Notes: generated from the letters alone by a model not told the origin. 38,087 nucleotides of DNA from Bradyrhizobium sp. (GCF_030693485.1 NZ_JAUYAN010000132.1:1-38087); one strand, 5' to 3'. Shown: positions 14,992 to 23,950, counted from the first letter of the stretch. Program-made: numbers and translations.

Positions 14992-17900
14992 TTCGCCGCA
15001 CGCACCTCAACTGTGCCCGTGCCGGTGCGGCCGTAGCGCGAGGGATTGTACATGTCCTCGACATAGGCCTGCGGCAGCACGTATTTGCCAGGCGATACCG
15101 CGCGCACCACATAGGCTACCGTGAACACCGCGGCATCGTCGCTGGCCCGGTCGATCGCCGCGGTGAAGCGGTCGTCGCGGAACTCGGTATTCTCAGGCTC
15201 CTCGCCGTCGTCGATCCAGTCCAGCGTGCCGGTATCGCCGGATGAAACCAGACGCGGGTTGTCGATCTCGAGGCCTGCGGGAAGATAATCCGACACCATG
15301 ATGTGACCGTGTTCCGGTTTTGCTTCCGTGACCTTCAGCACCACTGCAAAGCGGTCGTTCTGCTTCACCTTCGACACGTCGGCCGGCTTGCCGTCGAGCG
15401 TGAAGTAATTCCGCTCGATCTTGAATCCATTCGAGGCCGCTGGCTCCGGCGTGATCGGCGACCCCGCAACCGAGACCACCGCCTGTAGCGGCGCATCGCC
15501 GGTGTTGGTAATCTTGATCGGCTGGCCTGCCACGTCAGCGGCCGTGTAGCTGCGATAGAGCGCGGTCTTGACCGAAGCGCCGTTGACGTCGAGCGTCAGC
15601 GTCTCCTTGGCCAGCGCGCGCGCCGCCAGTACCAGCCAGGCATTTTCCTGGGTCGAGGTGTAGGGCGTGAGACCCCGCGCCGCTTCGACGCGCTGGACCG
15701 CTTGCGTGAGCGTCGCCCGCGGCGCATTGCCTTCGCTCGCCAGCGAGACCAGTGCCGCGGCATCGCGCAGGGCGCTGCCATAATCGACCCGGCCGAACTC
15801 CAGCACCGGCTTCGGCGCCAGGCTTTCGGCGGCGGCGGCATAGACCCTTTCCGCCCTGCCCTTGTCGCCGACCAGCGCCAGCGCCGCCGCCAGCTGCGAC
15901 TTGGCGATCGGCGTCGCCAGATTGCCGAGCTTGGTATCGGCGAGGTAACGCAGGTCGCCGATCGGCGCCGCGCCGTTGCGGGCGAGCACGTAGAGGCCGT
16001 AGGCCAGATCGCGGCCGCCGTCCTTTTCCGGCTCATTGGCATTCACCACGGAGTTGCGGATACGGTCGAGCGCGCTCCTGAACAGCACATCCGGCACCGC
16101 GAATCCCTTTTCGCGGGCGCGGGTCAGGAAGTCCGTAACGTAAGCATCAAGCCAGGAATCATCGCCGCCAGCCGACCACAGTCCGAACGAACCGTTCGAA
16201 CCCTGCCGCGCCAGCAGCCGGTCGATCGCATCCTTGATGCGCTGGTCGACCGCCGTGTCCATGGCAAGATGCGCCCCCGCCGCCAGATCGTTGACATACA
16301 GCAGCGGCATGGCGCGGCTGGCGATCTGCTCCGAACAGCCGTGCGGGTAACGGTCGAGCGCCTTCAGGATGGTGGCGGCGTCGAGCGCGGTGGACAGGCT
16401 GACCGACAGCGAGACGCCGCCGGTGCCCTGCACCAGATCCGAGAACATATCGGACGTCAGCGTCAGACTCTCGCCTTTGGCCAGGATCCGGATCGAGCGG
16501 CGGGCCAGGATCTGCGTCGCCCCCTTGACGTCGAGCACGTAATGCCGCGCCAGCGTCAGCCCGTTCGGCCCCTTGATGTCGACATCGAGCTTGGCGGTGC
16601 CGGCGCCGCCGGCATCGAGCGCCAGCGACATCGAAGTGCGTTGCTTGGCCGCGAGTTTGACCGTGATCGCCGGGTTGCCCGTCACCTTCACCGGCCCCGA
16701 GGCCTTGACGCTGACGATGTAGTCGCCGGCCGCGCCCTCGACATTGTCGAGGTCGAAACTCATGGTGCCCTTGTCACCATTGAGCAGGAAGCGCGGCAAG
16801 GTCGCGGTCAGCACCACGGGATCGCGGACCGTGACATCGGTGGTGGCGCGGCCGAGTTTGGTCGAGGTCCACGCCACCGCCATCACCCGCGCGGTGCCGG
16901 CGAATTCCGGAATGTCGAAATCGATGGACGCGGTGCCGTTGGCGGCGACGGTGACGATCCCGGAATACAGCGCCAGCGGCTTTTGCGTGGGCGGACTGCC
17001 CTGCAGCTCGCCGCCGGCGGAATCGCCGCCGGTCCTGATCTGGCCGCGTGTGCCCTGCATGCCGTCGATCAGCTGCCCGTAGATGTCGCGGATTTCCGAG
17101 GTCATGCGGCGCTGGCCGAGATAGTAGTCGTCCGGCGCCGGCGGCTTGTAGTTGGTGAGGTTGAGAATGCCGACGTCGACGGCGGCGACGACAATCTTGG
17201 CGTCCTCGCCGGGATTGAGACCGCCGAGCTTGACCGGAATCTTCAGCGCGGTTCCCGGACGCACCAACGCAGGCGGCGACATGTCCACCGTGAGCGTGCG
17301 GGACTTCCTGTCGATGCCGAACCACTTCAGGCCAATTGCGCGACCGGGCATCCGCATGGCGGCGGCGTCAAGCGGCCGGCGCAAGGTCGCCACCACATAG
17401 GCGCCGGTGCCCCAATCCTTGCCGACGGGAATTTTGACCTGCGCGGTGCCTTCCCTGACGTTGATGGATTGCGTGGTCAGCAGCCGGTCGCCCAGCACGT
17501 TGATGGTCAGCCTGCCGGCCGAGCGCGCATTGACCGACACCACCATGGTGTCACCGGCCAGATATTCCGGCTTGTCGATCGAGGTCTCCAGCAGATCCGG
17601 CGTGTCGGCGCTGCCGTCGGAATACCAGCCGACATCGAACTGCACCGAGGTCAGCGGACCATCGGCCTCGGTCGCCTTGACGTCGAGCCGGTAACGGCCG
17701 GGCTGCGGCGACAGCGTGATCCGGGACGGCTTGTCGGCGGCAACCGCGAGATCGCCATCGGCCATCCGCTTGGTCGATTTGACCGGTTCATATTCCCAGG
17801 ACGAGTTCTGCCGGTACCACTGATAGCGGGATTCGATCTTCAAGAGCTCATAACGCAGGCCGTCCCGCGCCAATTGCTTGCCTTCGGGGGTCACGAACAC

Positions 17901-20192
17901 GACGTCGAAGCCGGCCTTGTCGCCTTCCGCGACGCTCTTGTCGGCGAACAGCGGTTTGACCCCGATCATGGCCGCCGCCGGCTGAACCGGCAGCACCAGC
18001 TTGCGTTCGATCGACCGGCCGCCGGCTTCCGCCATCCGAACAAAGATCTGGGCTTCCTGCGGACGGGTCGAAGACGGCGGTTTGGCCAGGCTGACCGGGA
18101 ACGTGGCGACGCCCTTGGCGTCGGATTCAGGCAGGTTTTCCAGCGGCGTGCGCTCGTTGCTGGTGGTTTCCTCATCCGCTACGCCAAACTGGTAGCCGGC
18201 ATAGCCCGGCCGTCCCGTTGCCGGCGAAACCAGCATGTCACCTTCCAGCTGCAACCCGGAGGCCGGGGCGCCATAGAGGAAGCGGCCATCGACCTTAAGT
18301 TCTACCGGAGCATCAGCTTTGATCTGCTTGTCCTTGGCAGTTAATTCGAATTCGATCCGCTCGGGGATGTAATCCTCGACCATGAAGGTAGTTTCGCCGA
18401 CCGCCGAGCCCTTCGGGTCGGTGAAGGCGCGCGCCCGCCAGGTCCCGGTCGGGACCGCTGAATTGAGGGTCAGCGCCATGCTGCGGCCGCCCGCGCCCTG
18501 GTCGGGCAGCACGGCGCGGCGGAATTCGACGCCGTCGGGGCGCTCGATCACCAGCGTCAGCGGCCCGCCCGCCACGGCATTACCCTGGCCATCGCGCAGC
18601 AGCGCGGTGAGATAGACCGTCTCACTGGATCGATAGACGCCGCGCTCGGTGTAGACGAAGGCGTCGGCGCCTGCCGGAACCGCCCGGCCGGACACGCCGC
18701 GATCCGAGAGGTCGAAGGCGCTGGATTTCAGGCTGAGGAAGGCATAGTCGGTCTTCTCGCCGGATACCGTCAGCATGGCCGGCGACAGCCCGCCCTCGCC
18801 CCGCGCCAGCCCCGCCTCGAACAGCACGTGACCGGAATCGTCGGTCTTGCGGGTCGCGAGAATTTCGTTGTTGCGCGCCACCAGACGTACCTCGGCCCTG
18901 GCGACCGCGTCGGTCGAAGCCAGCGAATTGACGAACACGTGGATGCCGTCATTGCCAGAGAAGGCCGTCAGCCCCAGGTCGGAAACGATGAACCACTGAG
19001 TGGCCAGCGAACCGTCGCTGTCGCTGCCGGGGCCCTTGGCTTCAGCCGTCATGACGTAGACGCCGGGCTGCAGCTCGCCGAGGGCCTGGTCGACCGGAAA
19101 CGCCGTGGTGACGTCCTGATTGAGCGTGGTCGCGGTGGCGAGTTCCCCGGACCAGACCTTGACTCCGCGCTCGCCGCCGAGCTCGGAAAGCTCGTATTTG
19201 CTCAACGCCTGCTGGAAGTCGCTGCTCAGCACGGTGTTGATAAGGTTGCGGTCGCCGATCCGGAACACGCTGACCGTCACCGCAGGGGTATTGACGGTGA
19301 CCAGGGGAATGCCGCGCTGGCCGGTGCGCGGCAGCACATAGGCGCGCCCGGTGAAGCGCACGAAAGGCTTGCGGTCGCGCACATAGACGTTGAACTCGGC
19401 CGATTTGGGCAGGGTTTCCTTCACCGTGGACGGCAGTCCGGCGCGCAGATTGACGTTGTAGCGCTCGCCGTGCTTGAGGCCATCGACGCACAGCTGCTTG
19501 CCTTCCGACGTCAGCGCCGGCTTGTCGCTGCCCGCCAGCGCCAGGAACGGCGCAAAGTCGACGCGCTTGGCGAGGTCTTCGGAGAACTGGAAACAGGCGC
19601 GCGGCGACGCCGAGTCGGAATCCACGGTGTAATCGAGCAGCCGGAAGCCATGCTGGTCGCGCAGCTTCTCGTATTGCCCGCGCACCTCGGCGACCTCGCG
19701 CATGTCGAGCGACAGCCGCAAACTATCCAGCGCCGGACGCCACAGCTTGCGATCCGCCATCGCGCGGCCGAGCACCGCCAGCGCGTCCGCCTCTTCGCCC
19801 GCATTGCCGGCGCGCTGGTAGGCGATATAGGCCGCGGTCGAGGCGCGCTCCAGAAGGAAGGTGCCTTCGCTGGAACTTCGGGGCGATATCTGGAAAATGG
19901 CGCGGGCCAATCGCAGCCAGTTGCCACTGTCCCCAGGCGAATTGGTCGCGATCTGCCCGAGTATCTGCAGGCCGGTGCGGAAATCGGCGCGCCTGAAGGC
20001 GGCGTCGGCATCGGCTTTCAGCGACGCGCTGGATCTTGCCACCGCGCCGGCCTCGCTCTTGATCTGGGCCTCCAGCTTGACCGCCGAATCCTGCAGATCG
20101 TCACGTTTGAAAGCCTTGTCCGCGGCCTGTGCCGTAACGAGCCCGAGCGCCAGCGTTGCGCAAAGTGCTGCGGCGCGAATCAAACCAATCAT
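14988..20192 (-). CDS. Bacterial alpha-2-macroglobulin (protease-trapping), 1734 aa
   Basis: A large secreted protein with signal peptide MIGLIRAAALCATLALGLVT ending in AQA, so signal peptidase I type rather than lipoprotein (no lipobox cysteine). Repeated macroglobulin beta domains follow. The thioester motif CSEQ in YPHGCSEQIASR near residue 1286 is intact, which predicts covalent trapping of attacking proteases. A C-terminal receptor-like beta domain ends the protein. ATG 20192 has AGGGAG upstream; the frame remains open to 20654, but that stretch reads antisense through the tRNA gene. It is the first gene of the operon with pbpC, with a 4-base overlap. Presumed role: periplasmic defence when the envelope is breached. 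Confidence 0.96.
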   Translation of the reverse strand: MIGLIRAAALCATLALGLVTAQAADKAFKRDDLQDSAVKLEAQIKSEAGAVARSSASLKADADAAFRRADFRTGLQILGQIATNSPGDSGNWLRLARAIFQISPRSSSEGTFLLERASTAAYIAYQRAGNAGEEADALAVLGRAMADRKLWRPALDSLRLSLDMREVAEVRGQYEKLRDQHGFRLLDYTVDSDSASPRACFQFSEDLAKRVDFAPFLALAGSDKPALTSEGKQLCVDGLKHGERYNVNLRAGLPSTVKETLPKSAEFNVYVRDRKPFVRFTGRAYVLPRTGQRGIPLVTVNTPAVTVSVFRIGDRNLINTVLSSDFQQALSKYELSELGGERGVKVWSGELATATTLNQDVTTAFPVDQALGELQPGVYVMTAEAKGPGSDSDGSLATQWFIVSDLGLTAFSGNDGIHVFVNSLASTDAVARAEVRLVARNNEILATRKTDDSGHVLFEAGLARGEGGLSPAMLTVSGEKTDYAFLSLKSSAFDLSDRGVSGRAVPAGADAFVYTERGVYRSSETVYLTALLRDGQGNAVAGGPLTLVIERPDGVEFRRAVLPDQGAGGRSMALTLNSAVPTGTWRARAFTDPKGSAVGETTFMVEDYIPERIEFELTAKDKQIKADAPVELKVDGRFLYGAPASGLQLEGDMLVSPATGRPGYAGYQFGVADEETTSNERTPLENLPESDAKGVATFPVSLAKPPSSTRPQEAQIFVRMAEAGGRSIERKLVLPVQPAAAMIGVKPLFADKSVAEGDKAGFDVVFVTPEGKQLARDGLRYELLKIESRYQWYRQNSSWEYEPVKSTKRMADGDLAVAADKPSRITLSPQPGRYRLDVKATEADGPLTSVQFDVGWYSDGSADTPDLLETSIDKPEYLAGDTMVVSVNARSAGRLTINVLGDRLLTTQSINVREGTAQVKIPVGKDWGTGAYVVATLRRPLDAAAMRMPGRAIGLKWFGIDRKSRTLTVDMSPPALVRPGTALKIPVKLGGLNPGEDAKIVVAAVDVGILNLTNYKPPAPDDYYLGQRRMTSEIRDIYGQLIDGMQGTRGQIRTGGDSAGGELQGSPPTQKPLALYSGIVTVAANGTASIDFDIPEFAGTARVMAVAWTSTKLGRATTDVTVRDPVVLTATLPRFLLNGDKGTMSFDLDNVEGAAGDYIVSVKASGPVKVTGNPAITVKLAAKQRTSMSLALDAGGAGTAKLDVDIKGPNGLTLARHYVLDVKGATQILARRSIRILAKGESLTLTSDMFSDLVQGTGGVSLSVSLSTALDAATILKALDRYPHGCSEQIASRAMPLLYVNDLAAGAHLAMDTAVDQRIKDAIDRLLARQGSNGSFGLWSAGGDDSWLDAYVTDFLTRAREKGFAVPDVLFRSALDRIRNSVVNANEPEKDGGRDLAYGLYVLARNGAAPIGDLRYLADTKLGNLATPIAKSQLAAALALVGDKGRAERVYAAAAESLAPKPVLEFGRVDYGSALRDAAALVSLASEGNAPRATLTQAVQRVEAARGLTPYTSTQENAWLVLAARALAKETLTLDVNGASVKTALYRSYTAADVAGQPIKITNTGDAPLQAVVSVAGSPITPEPAASNGFKIERNYFTLDGKPADVSKVKQNDRFAVVLKVTEAKPEHGHIMVSDYLPAGLEIDNPRLVSSGDTGTLDWIDDGEEPENTEFRDDRFTAAIDRASDDAAVFTVAYVVRAVSPGKYVLPQAYVEDMYNPSRYGRTGTGTVEVRAAK

Positions 20193-20494
20193 GATGGAGC
20201 TCCCTGGGACGCGGACAGTCGCCGCGTTCGGTTCAGAAGTGCGCGAAAAGGTGACGGACTCGTGGCCGCCGAAGCAGGTAGCGAAAAAATCGCGTGCAGC
20301 ATATGACGAAGCGAGCCCCTGGACGTCACGTGGCAGCCGGCCGTGGCGCAGCATTGCCCTGAGGGCGGACAAACGCAACGATCCACCGTTTCGGTTTGTC
20401 GTCCCGAGGCTGAAAATGGTTCGCAAAAGAGCTTGGCCGGACAGCGGATTTTTCATATTGGCAATGCTATGAAGGCCAGGCGCCGTGTAGCTAC
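20193..20494. other. Intergenic region between macroglobulin gene and tRNA
   Basis: This 302-base gap holds the macroglobulin promoter (minus) and the tRNA promoter (plus). The open frames in it on either strand lack ribosome-binding sites and read like extensions of neighbouring shadows. No repeat or terminator stands out. Confidence 0.4.
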
Positions 20495-20571
20495 GGTCCC
20501 ATAGCTCAACTGGATAGAGTAACGGATTTCTACTCCGTGGGTTGCAGGTTCGAATCCTGCTGGGATCGCCA
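20495..20571 (+). tRNA. tRNA-Arg (anticodon UCU)
   Basis: A complete cloverleaf: acceptor GGTCCCA pairs with TGGGATC (one G-T pair), anticodon stem ACGGA/TCCGT around loop TTTCTAC gives anticodon TCT, and the T arm is GCAGG-TTCGAAT-CCTGC. Discriminator G is followed by an encoded CCA (20569-20571). It reads AGA codons, rare in a GC-rich genome. It stands alone. Confidence 0.97.
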
Positions 20572-20783
20572 GTTACGTCTTGGTCTGGCGCCGCGCGGTT
20601 CGGCATGCCGGCTGCCTCGGTCTCGATCCGCGAACAGCACCTCGCCGCCCGCACAGCCAGCCTAGATTAACCATACGAATTGCAGCGACCATCAAGAATG
20701 GCGCTTCGCCGCATTGTTCGGATGAACGCAAGCCGAAATCGCAAAAAATGGAGCGCGGCGGCGGCGATGTAGGCAAGCCATGA

Positions 20784-21599
20784 ATGTTCATGCTAGATTT
20801 TGATGAAATTTGGGATGACGACATGAAGCAGGAGACGGGGCTCGGCTCGAAGCAGGACAAGAAGGCCATCGCCAGCGCGATCCAGCGCCATCTGGACGCC
20901 AACGGTCTGGCCCGCAAGGACCTGATTCGCGAGCACCTGTCGAAATCATCGATCGAGAAGCTGTTTCAGGGTGACTTCACCGAGCGCACCCTGAACAAGG
21001 TCGAGGGCATTCTGAAAACCGGTTTCCAACGGCAAGCTGCGGTCCGGGACGACACCGCCGCCAAGTCGGTCGGCGGATACGTCTTCGATGCCGTCGAATA
21101 TCTGCAGGGCGACTATCTCTGCGTCCGGCCGATGTTCGCCAACCCCGTCAACTTTAATGCCTATCTGATCTCGATCGCGTGGAGCGACGCGCAGAAGTGC
21201 CTGGTGTTCGAGGAGAAGTCGCGCTTCGACGGCAAGTACCGGCAGGTCGGCACGGTCTATATTCCGTTCGGCACCGCGTTCATGAATCTCGTGAGCTCGA
21301 GCGCGGGAAACGTGCGAACCGTCCTGCTGTCGCTGCCAGATACCGAAGACATGATGCGCGGCATCATCTCGACGCTGAGCAACCCCAAAGGCTCGATCTA
21401 CATTCCCGTCGCCGCCCCCATCGTGCTGCGCAAATTGCGCGCGGGAGAAGAACCCGAGCTCGGCGTGATCGCGCGGGACAACCGCCGCTACGGCGAATAT
21501 CAGTCGTGGCTCGCGACCGTGTTGACCGAGGAATTCGGGATCTTTGCGGTTCCGCAGCCGCCGGCCCAACGCAAGACCGGGCGCGCCGGCAAGCCGTGA
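20784..21599 (+). CDS. Putative HTH-type regulator with C-terminal sensory-like domain, 271 aa
   Basis: The N-terminal part (about residues 22-80) is helical and resembles a Cro/CI-like fold: KKAIASAIQRHLDANGLARK, DLIREHLSKSSIEKLFQGDF, ERTLNKVEGILKTGF. The C-terminal part (about 95-250) is mixed alpha/beta (GGYVFDAVEYLQGDYLCVRP; YRQVGTVYIPFGTAFMNLVS) and might bind a ligand. It is likely a transcriptional regulator, from pattern only. ATG 20784 gives MFMLDFDE; ATG 20823 (MKQETGLG) is a possible later start, and neither has a strong Shine-Dalgarno. It stands alone downstream of tRNA-Arg and ends before a hairpin shared with the converging gene. Confidence 0.75.
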   Translation: MFMLDFDEIWDDDMKQETGLGSKQDKKAIASAIQRHLDANGLARKDLIREHLSKSSIEKLFQGDFTERTLNKVEGILKTGFQRQAAVRDDTAAKSVGGYVFDAVEYLQGDYLCVRPMFANPVNFNAYLISIAWSDAQKCLVFEEKSRFDGKYRQVGTVYIPFGTAFMNLVSSSAGNVRTVLLSLPDTEDMMRGIISTLSNPKGSIYIPVAAPIVLRKLRAGEEPELGVIARDNRRYGEYQSWLATVLTEEFGIFAVPQPPAQRKTGRAGKP

Positions 21600-21621
21600 A
21601 ATCAGATCACCGATAACGACC

Positions 21622-21649
21622 AAAGGCCCCGGATCGCTCCAGAGCCTTT
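21622..21649. terminator. Hairpin between convergent genes
   Basis: AAAGGC (21622-21627) pairs with GCCTTT (21644-21649), and inside it GGA pairs with TCC around loop TCGC, leaving symmetric internal loops. It lies between the stops at 21599 (plus) and 21690 (minus). A short pyrimidine-rich stretch follows. It may terminate both genes. Confidence 0.5.
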
Positions 21650-21689
21650 GCCTATTTCAAACCCTTACGGGCGTCTCTTGGCTGCGACG

Positions 21690-22076
21690 TCAGTACCCGC
21701 AGGTGGCGCAGCGCGGCGGCGTTGCCACGTAATATTCGCGCGCGGGCGCGACCATTTCGACGCGCTGGCGGGTGGCATATTGCGGCGGGGTGCGCTCGTA
21801 CTGCACGCCTTCCGGCGCTACCATCACGGTCTGCGGCACCATCACGGTGCGGTATTGCGCCGGGGTGCGATGGGCGATGACGCGGCCGGGCGCGACCATC
21901 ACGGTTTCGTCGACGGTCCGGTACTGCGCCGGCGCAACCTGGCGCTGGTAGCAGGTGACGCAGGGCGGCGGTGGCGGCACATAGCAACCGTGGCATTGTG
22001 CGGAGGCCGCGGTCGGAAGCGCCATGGCGGTAACGGCCGAAGCGATCAGTGCTGCATATACGCGTGACATCGTCAT
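21690..22076 (-). CDS. Small secreted repeat protein with CxxC pairs, 128 aa
   Basis: A signal peptide (MTMSRVYAALIASAVTAMAL, ending TAASA) is followed by CHGCY, a run of five prolines, CVTCY and then three imperfect repeats of about 22-25 residues built on QYRTV..TVMVAPGRVIAHRTP. The protein ends RCATCGY. It is therefore exported, perhaps cell-surface or periplasmic, with three CxxC pairs that could bind metal or form disulfides. ATG 22076 follows GGAAGG by eight bases. The frame is open to 22157, but the signal peptide fits the later start. Gene-level homologues with VAP-type repeats are familiar in Rhizobiales, but no function is known to me. Confidence 0.8.
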   Translation of the reverse strand: MTMSRVYAALIASAVTAMALPTAASAQCHGCYVPPPPPCVTCYQRQVAPAQYRTVDETVMVAPGRVIAHRTPAQYRTVMVPQTVMVAPEGVQYERTPPQYATRQRVEMVAPAREYYVATPPRCATCGY

Positions 22077-22232
22077 GGTGGTGCCTTCCCGTGTGGCCTT
22101 GAAAATTGCGATCAGCAAAAATGTTCTGCGGTTGCGGATCGTGGGCGAGAGAGGCAAATTTCCCTTTAAGGGAGATCATTAACAAGATCTTTCGGAGATG
22201 ATTTCCTGCATCCGGTTTGATACGGTCGAGAA

Positions 22233-22544
22233 ATGAATTCCATCCATCGTCGCACCCAGCAGATATCGGCGGTCGGGCTTGTCCTGATGTGCAGCCTTGC
22301 GGCTGCCGCCGCGCAGACCCCGCTCAAGACCCAGCCCAATCAAAAGGAAAAGCAGAAGCTCGCCGGGCAGATCGCCTCGGAGGGCCTCAACTGTCCCGTG
22401 GTCGGCATGGTCGAGGACGCCGGCAAGGACGAGCGCGGCACCATGATCCGGGTCCACTGCCGTTCCCTGAGCGGTTCTGCCAGCTGGGAGGTCCGTGGCA
22501 TCGCCGCCAAGGGTGCCGCCGAGCTCCGCTTCGAGGCCTGGTAA
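22233..22544 (+). CDS. Small secreted hypothetical protein, 103 aa
   Basis: An N-terminal signal peptide (ISAVGLVLMCSLAAAAAQ) is followed by a charged segment (KTQPNQKEKQKLAGQI) and a small domain with two cysteines (LNCPVVGMVEDAGK; MIRVHCRSLSGSASW) that could form a disulfide. The C-terminus is GAAELRFEAW. It is probably periplasmic. It is divergent from the repeat protein on the minus strand, and the 156-base gap between them should hold both promoters. Function unknown. Confidence 0.8.
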   Translation: MNSIHRRTQQISAVGLVLMCSLAAAAAQTPLKTQPNQKEKQKLAGQIASEGLNCPVVGMVEDAGKDERGTMIRVHCRSLSGSASWEVRGIAAKGAAELRFEAW

Positions 22545-22640
22545 GGCCGCCGGGCGCGCGGTGCCGATCTGACCGAGGGTCGCGAACGGCGCTGATGCAA
22601 ACCTGCTATGGTCGCCGCAGGCTGGCCGGACACGCCGAAC

Positions 22641-22985
22641 ATGCGAAACGGGCTCTACTCGGTGCACATCCAGATGGGCGACGGCGTCAAGGGGCGCGCC
22701 AGCGGCGTGATCGTGCTTCGTGACGGCAAAATCCTCGGCGGCGATTCCTATTTCTGGTCGGTCGGCAGCTACACGTTCAGGGAGGGTAACTGGAAAGGCG
22801 ACCTGGTCACCAACCAGCACACACCGTATCGCGACCCCACCGCGCGGCCGGTTTTTGGCGGCCGGGAGGTCACGACCGGCTTTTCAGGGACCTTCCGGGA
22901 CGACTGTTCCGAGGTTTTCGGCACCTCGCTGGTGGGCTCCCGCAGCGTCAGTTTTCGCGCGACTTTGCGCCGGCTGGCCGATTAA
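22641..22985 (+). CDS. GrlR-like regulatory domain protein, 114 aa
   Basis: The sequence opens MRNGLYSVHIQMGDG and continues SGVIVLRDGKILGGDSYFWS and VGSYTF. This matches the pattern of GrlR-like proteins (NG-I/L-YSV, GEG-V-I-DG-K--GGD, Y--G-Y). GrlR is a small beta-barrel regulator first known from type III secretion control, but the fold is widespread in alphaproteobacteria without such systems. ATG 22641 is chosen because the family begins MxNGxY; the frame extends to 22608. It follows the small secreted protein in the same direction with 96 bases between. A regulatory partner (GrlA-like) is not seen here. Confidence 0.75.
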   Translation: MRNGLYSVHIQMGDGVKGRASGVIVLRDGKILGGDSYFWSVGSYTFREGNWKGDLVTNQHTPYRDPTARPVFGGREVTTGFSGTFRDDCSEVFGTSLVGSRSVSFRATLRRLAD

Positions 22986-23104
22986 ACGATGGCGTCCCGG
23001 CCCGGGCGGCTGTAAACCGCTCCCCATCGCGCCGGGGGCGCTCGTTGCCCTCGTGCCAAAGCCGATCACCCCATCACCCAAACGAAAGCGACAAGGCCGT
23101 TTCA

Positions 23105-23458
23105 ATGAGTGGATTCAAGGAACCTAGCTTCGCGGACCGGCAGAAGGCGGCGCAGGAAGCAAGGAAGAACATCCTGGAGAAGTTTAAGGCCAAGCCGGGT
23201 CTCAACGATCCCGCGGTCCTGCAGCGGCAGGCCGAGCGCGAGGCGCAGGCCGCCGAGCGGGCCAAGGCCAAGCTGGCGCGCGAGGCTGCCAAGGCCGAGC
23301 AGAAGGCCCGCGAGGCCGAGGCGGCGGCGGAAGCCGCCGCCCAGATCGTACGCGAACAGGAAGCCGCCGCCGCGGCCGAATTCGCCCTCGAAGCCGAGCG
23401 CAAGGCCGCGCGTGACGCGCGCTATGCCGCCCGCAAGGGCAAGGGCAAGAAGAAGTAA
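23105..23458 (+). CDS. DUF6481-type Ala/Lys/Glu-rich helical protein, 117 aa
   Basis: The start MSGFKEPSFADRQKAAQEAR is typical of this family, followed by ILEKFKAKPGLNDPAVLQRQ. A long Ala/Glu/Lys helix (about residues 45-105, likely coiled coil) comes next, and the basic end RKGKGKKK. No signal peptide. ATG 23105 is preferred; AAGG lies 8-9 bases upstream, while the frame is open to 23045. Many alphaproteobacteria carry one copy, sometimes beside cold-shock genes; function is unknown. The basic tail suggests nucleic-acid contact. A hairpin at 23495-23520 follows. Confidence 0.85.
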   Translation: MSGFKEPSFADRQKAAQEARKNILEKFKAKPGLNDPAVLQRQAEREAQAAERAKAKLAREAAKAEQKAREAEAAAEAAAQIVREQEAAAAAEFALEAERKAARDARYAARKGKGKKK

Positions 23459-23494
23459 AGCAGCCGGTGTGGGCGTGATGCCCGGTCGATGACA

Positions 23495-23520
23495 GGCCCG
23501 CCTCGTGACAGAGGCGAGCC
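23495..23520 (+). terminator. Hairpin downstream of the DUF6481-type gene
   Basis: GGCCCGCCTC (23495-23504) pairs with GAGGCGAGCC (23511-23520) with one mismatch and loop GTGACA. No T tract follows, so termination is plausible but not certain. Confidence 0.4.
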
Positions 23521-23655
23521 CACGCGACGCTGAAGCAGGCGGCCGATTCATATTTCTGTAATCCTCGTCTTTCTTCATGCCGTCCCTGGACATGGCGTCC
23601 TTCTGCTTATCTTTCGTGTCCAGAAATTTTTCTGGATCGGGCTCCTCGAGCCGCC

Positions 23656-23908
23656 CGCGAGACTCTGAAAAAAGCGCTGGCTGACCTTGTTTCGGCCGAA
23701 GCCGTCAGCGAATATGCGGCGCGCGCAGGACGACGACATCGAGGTTGCCCAAGTCTATCAAAAGGCAGGCGCCAGGGTCAGCATCCTAGATGCGGCCACC
23801 GTGAGCCAGTGGCGCGACATTGCGCGCGATACCGCCTGGAAGGACTATGGCGCCAAGACGCCGACCTCCTCCAACCTGCTGAAACTCGCGAGCGACGTGC
23901 CGGTGTGA
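23656..23908 (+). pseudogene. Decayed TRAP-type (DctP) solute-binding protein, C-terminal remnant
   Basis: Frame 1 from 23656 reads RETLKKALADLVSAEAVSEY and frame 2 continues from about 23720 with QDDDIEVAQVYQKAGARVSI, then LDAATVSQWRDIARDTAWKD and NLLKLASDVPV before TGA at 23906-23908. Joined, they resemble the C-terminal end of TRAP dicarboxylate-type binding proteins (helix, aged turn, W--IA---AW-DY). The frame change near 23718-23725 and the missing N-terminal part mark it as a pseudogene. The match is from pattern memory only. Confidence 0.5.
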
Positions 23909-23910
23909 CG

Positions 23911-23950
23911 CCCTCTGCAAAAATCTTGAAAACAACCCCATGTACAGTAG
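23911..23950 (-). repeat. Dispersed intergenic element, copy 2
   Basis: The minus strand from 23950 to 23928 carries the same 23-base core as 8969-8991 with one differing base, followed by a similar ATTTTTG. It lies between the pseudogene and the end of the HMG-CoA lyase gene. Confidence 0.7.

Noticed and set aside
15702..18344. 880-codon plus-strand frame opposite the macroglobulin gene
   Set aside because: A shadow caused by GC-rich third positions; Arg/His/Gln-rich with no domain.
20193..20654. N-terminal extension of the macroglobulin frame by 154 residues
   Set aside because: It reads antisense through the tRNA-Arg gene; the signal peptide and Shine-Dalgarno place the start at 20192.
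20495..20783. tRNA-Arg as an attachment site of an integrated element
   Set aside because: No integrase and no duplicated tRNA 3' end found in the window.
20573..20917. Minus-strand ORF downstream of the tRNA
   Set aside because: Overlaps the HTH-like gene start and lacks natural composition.
23102..23593. 163-codon minus-strand ORF with a hydrophilic start (MSRDGMKKDEDY)
   Set aside because: Most of it is antisense to the DUF6481-type gene; only the first 40 codons are free and look plausible, which is not enough for a call.
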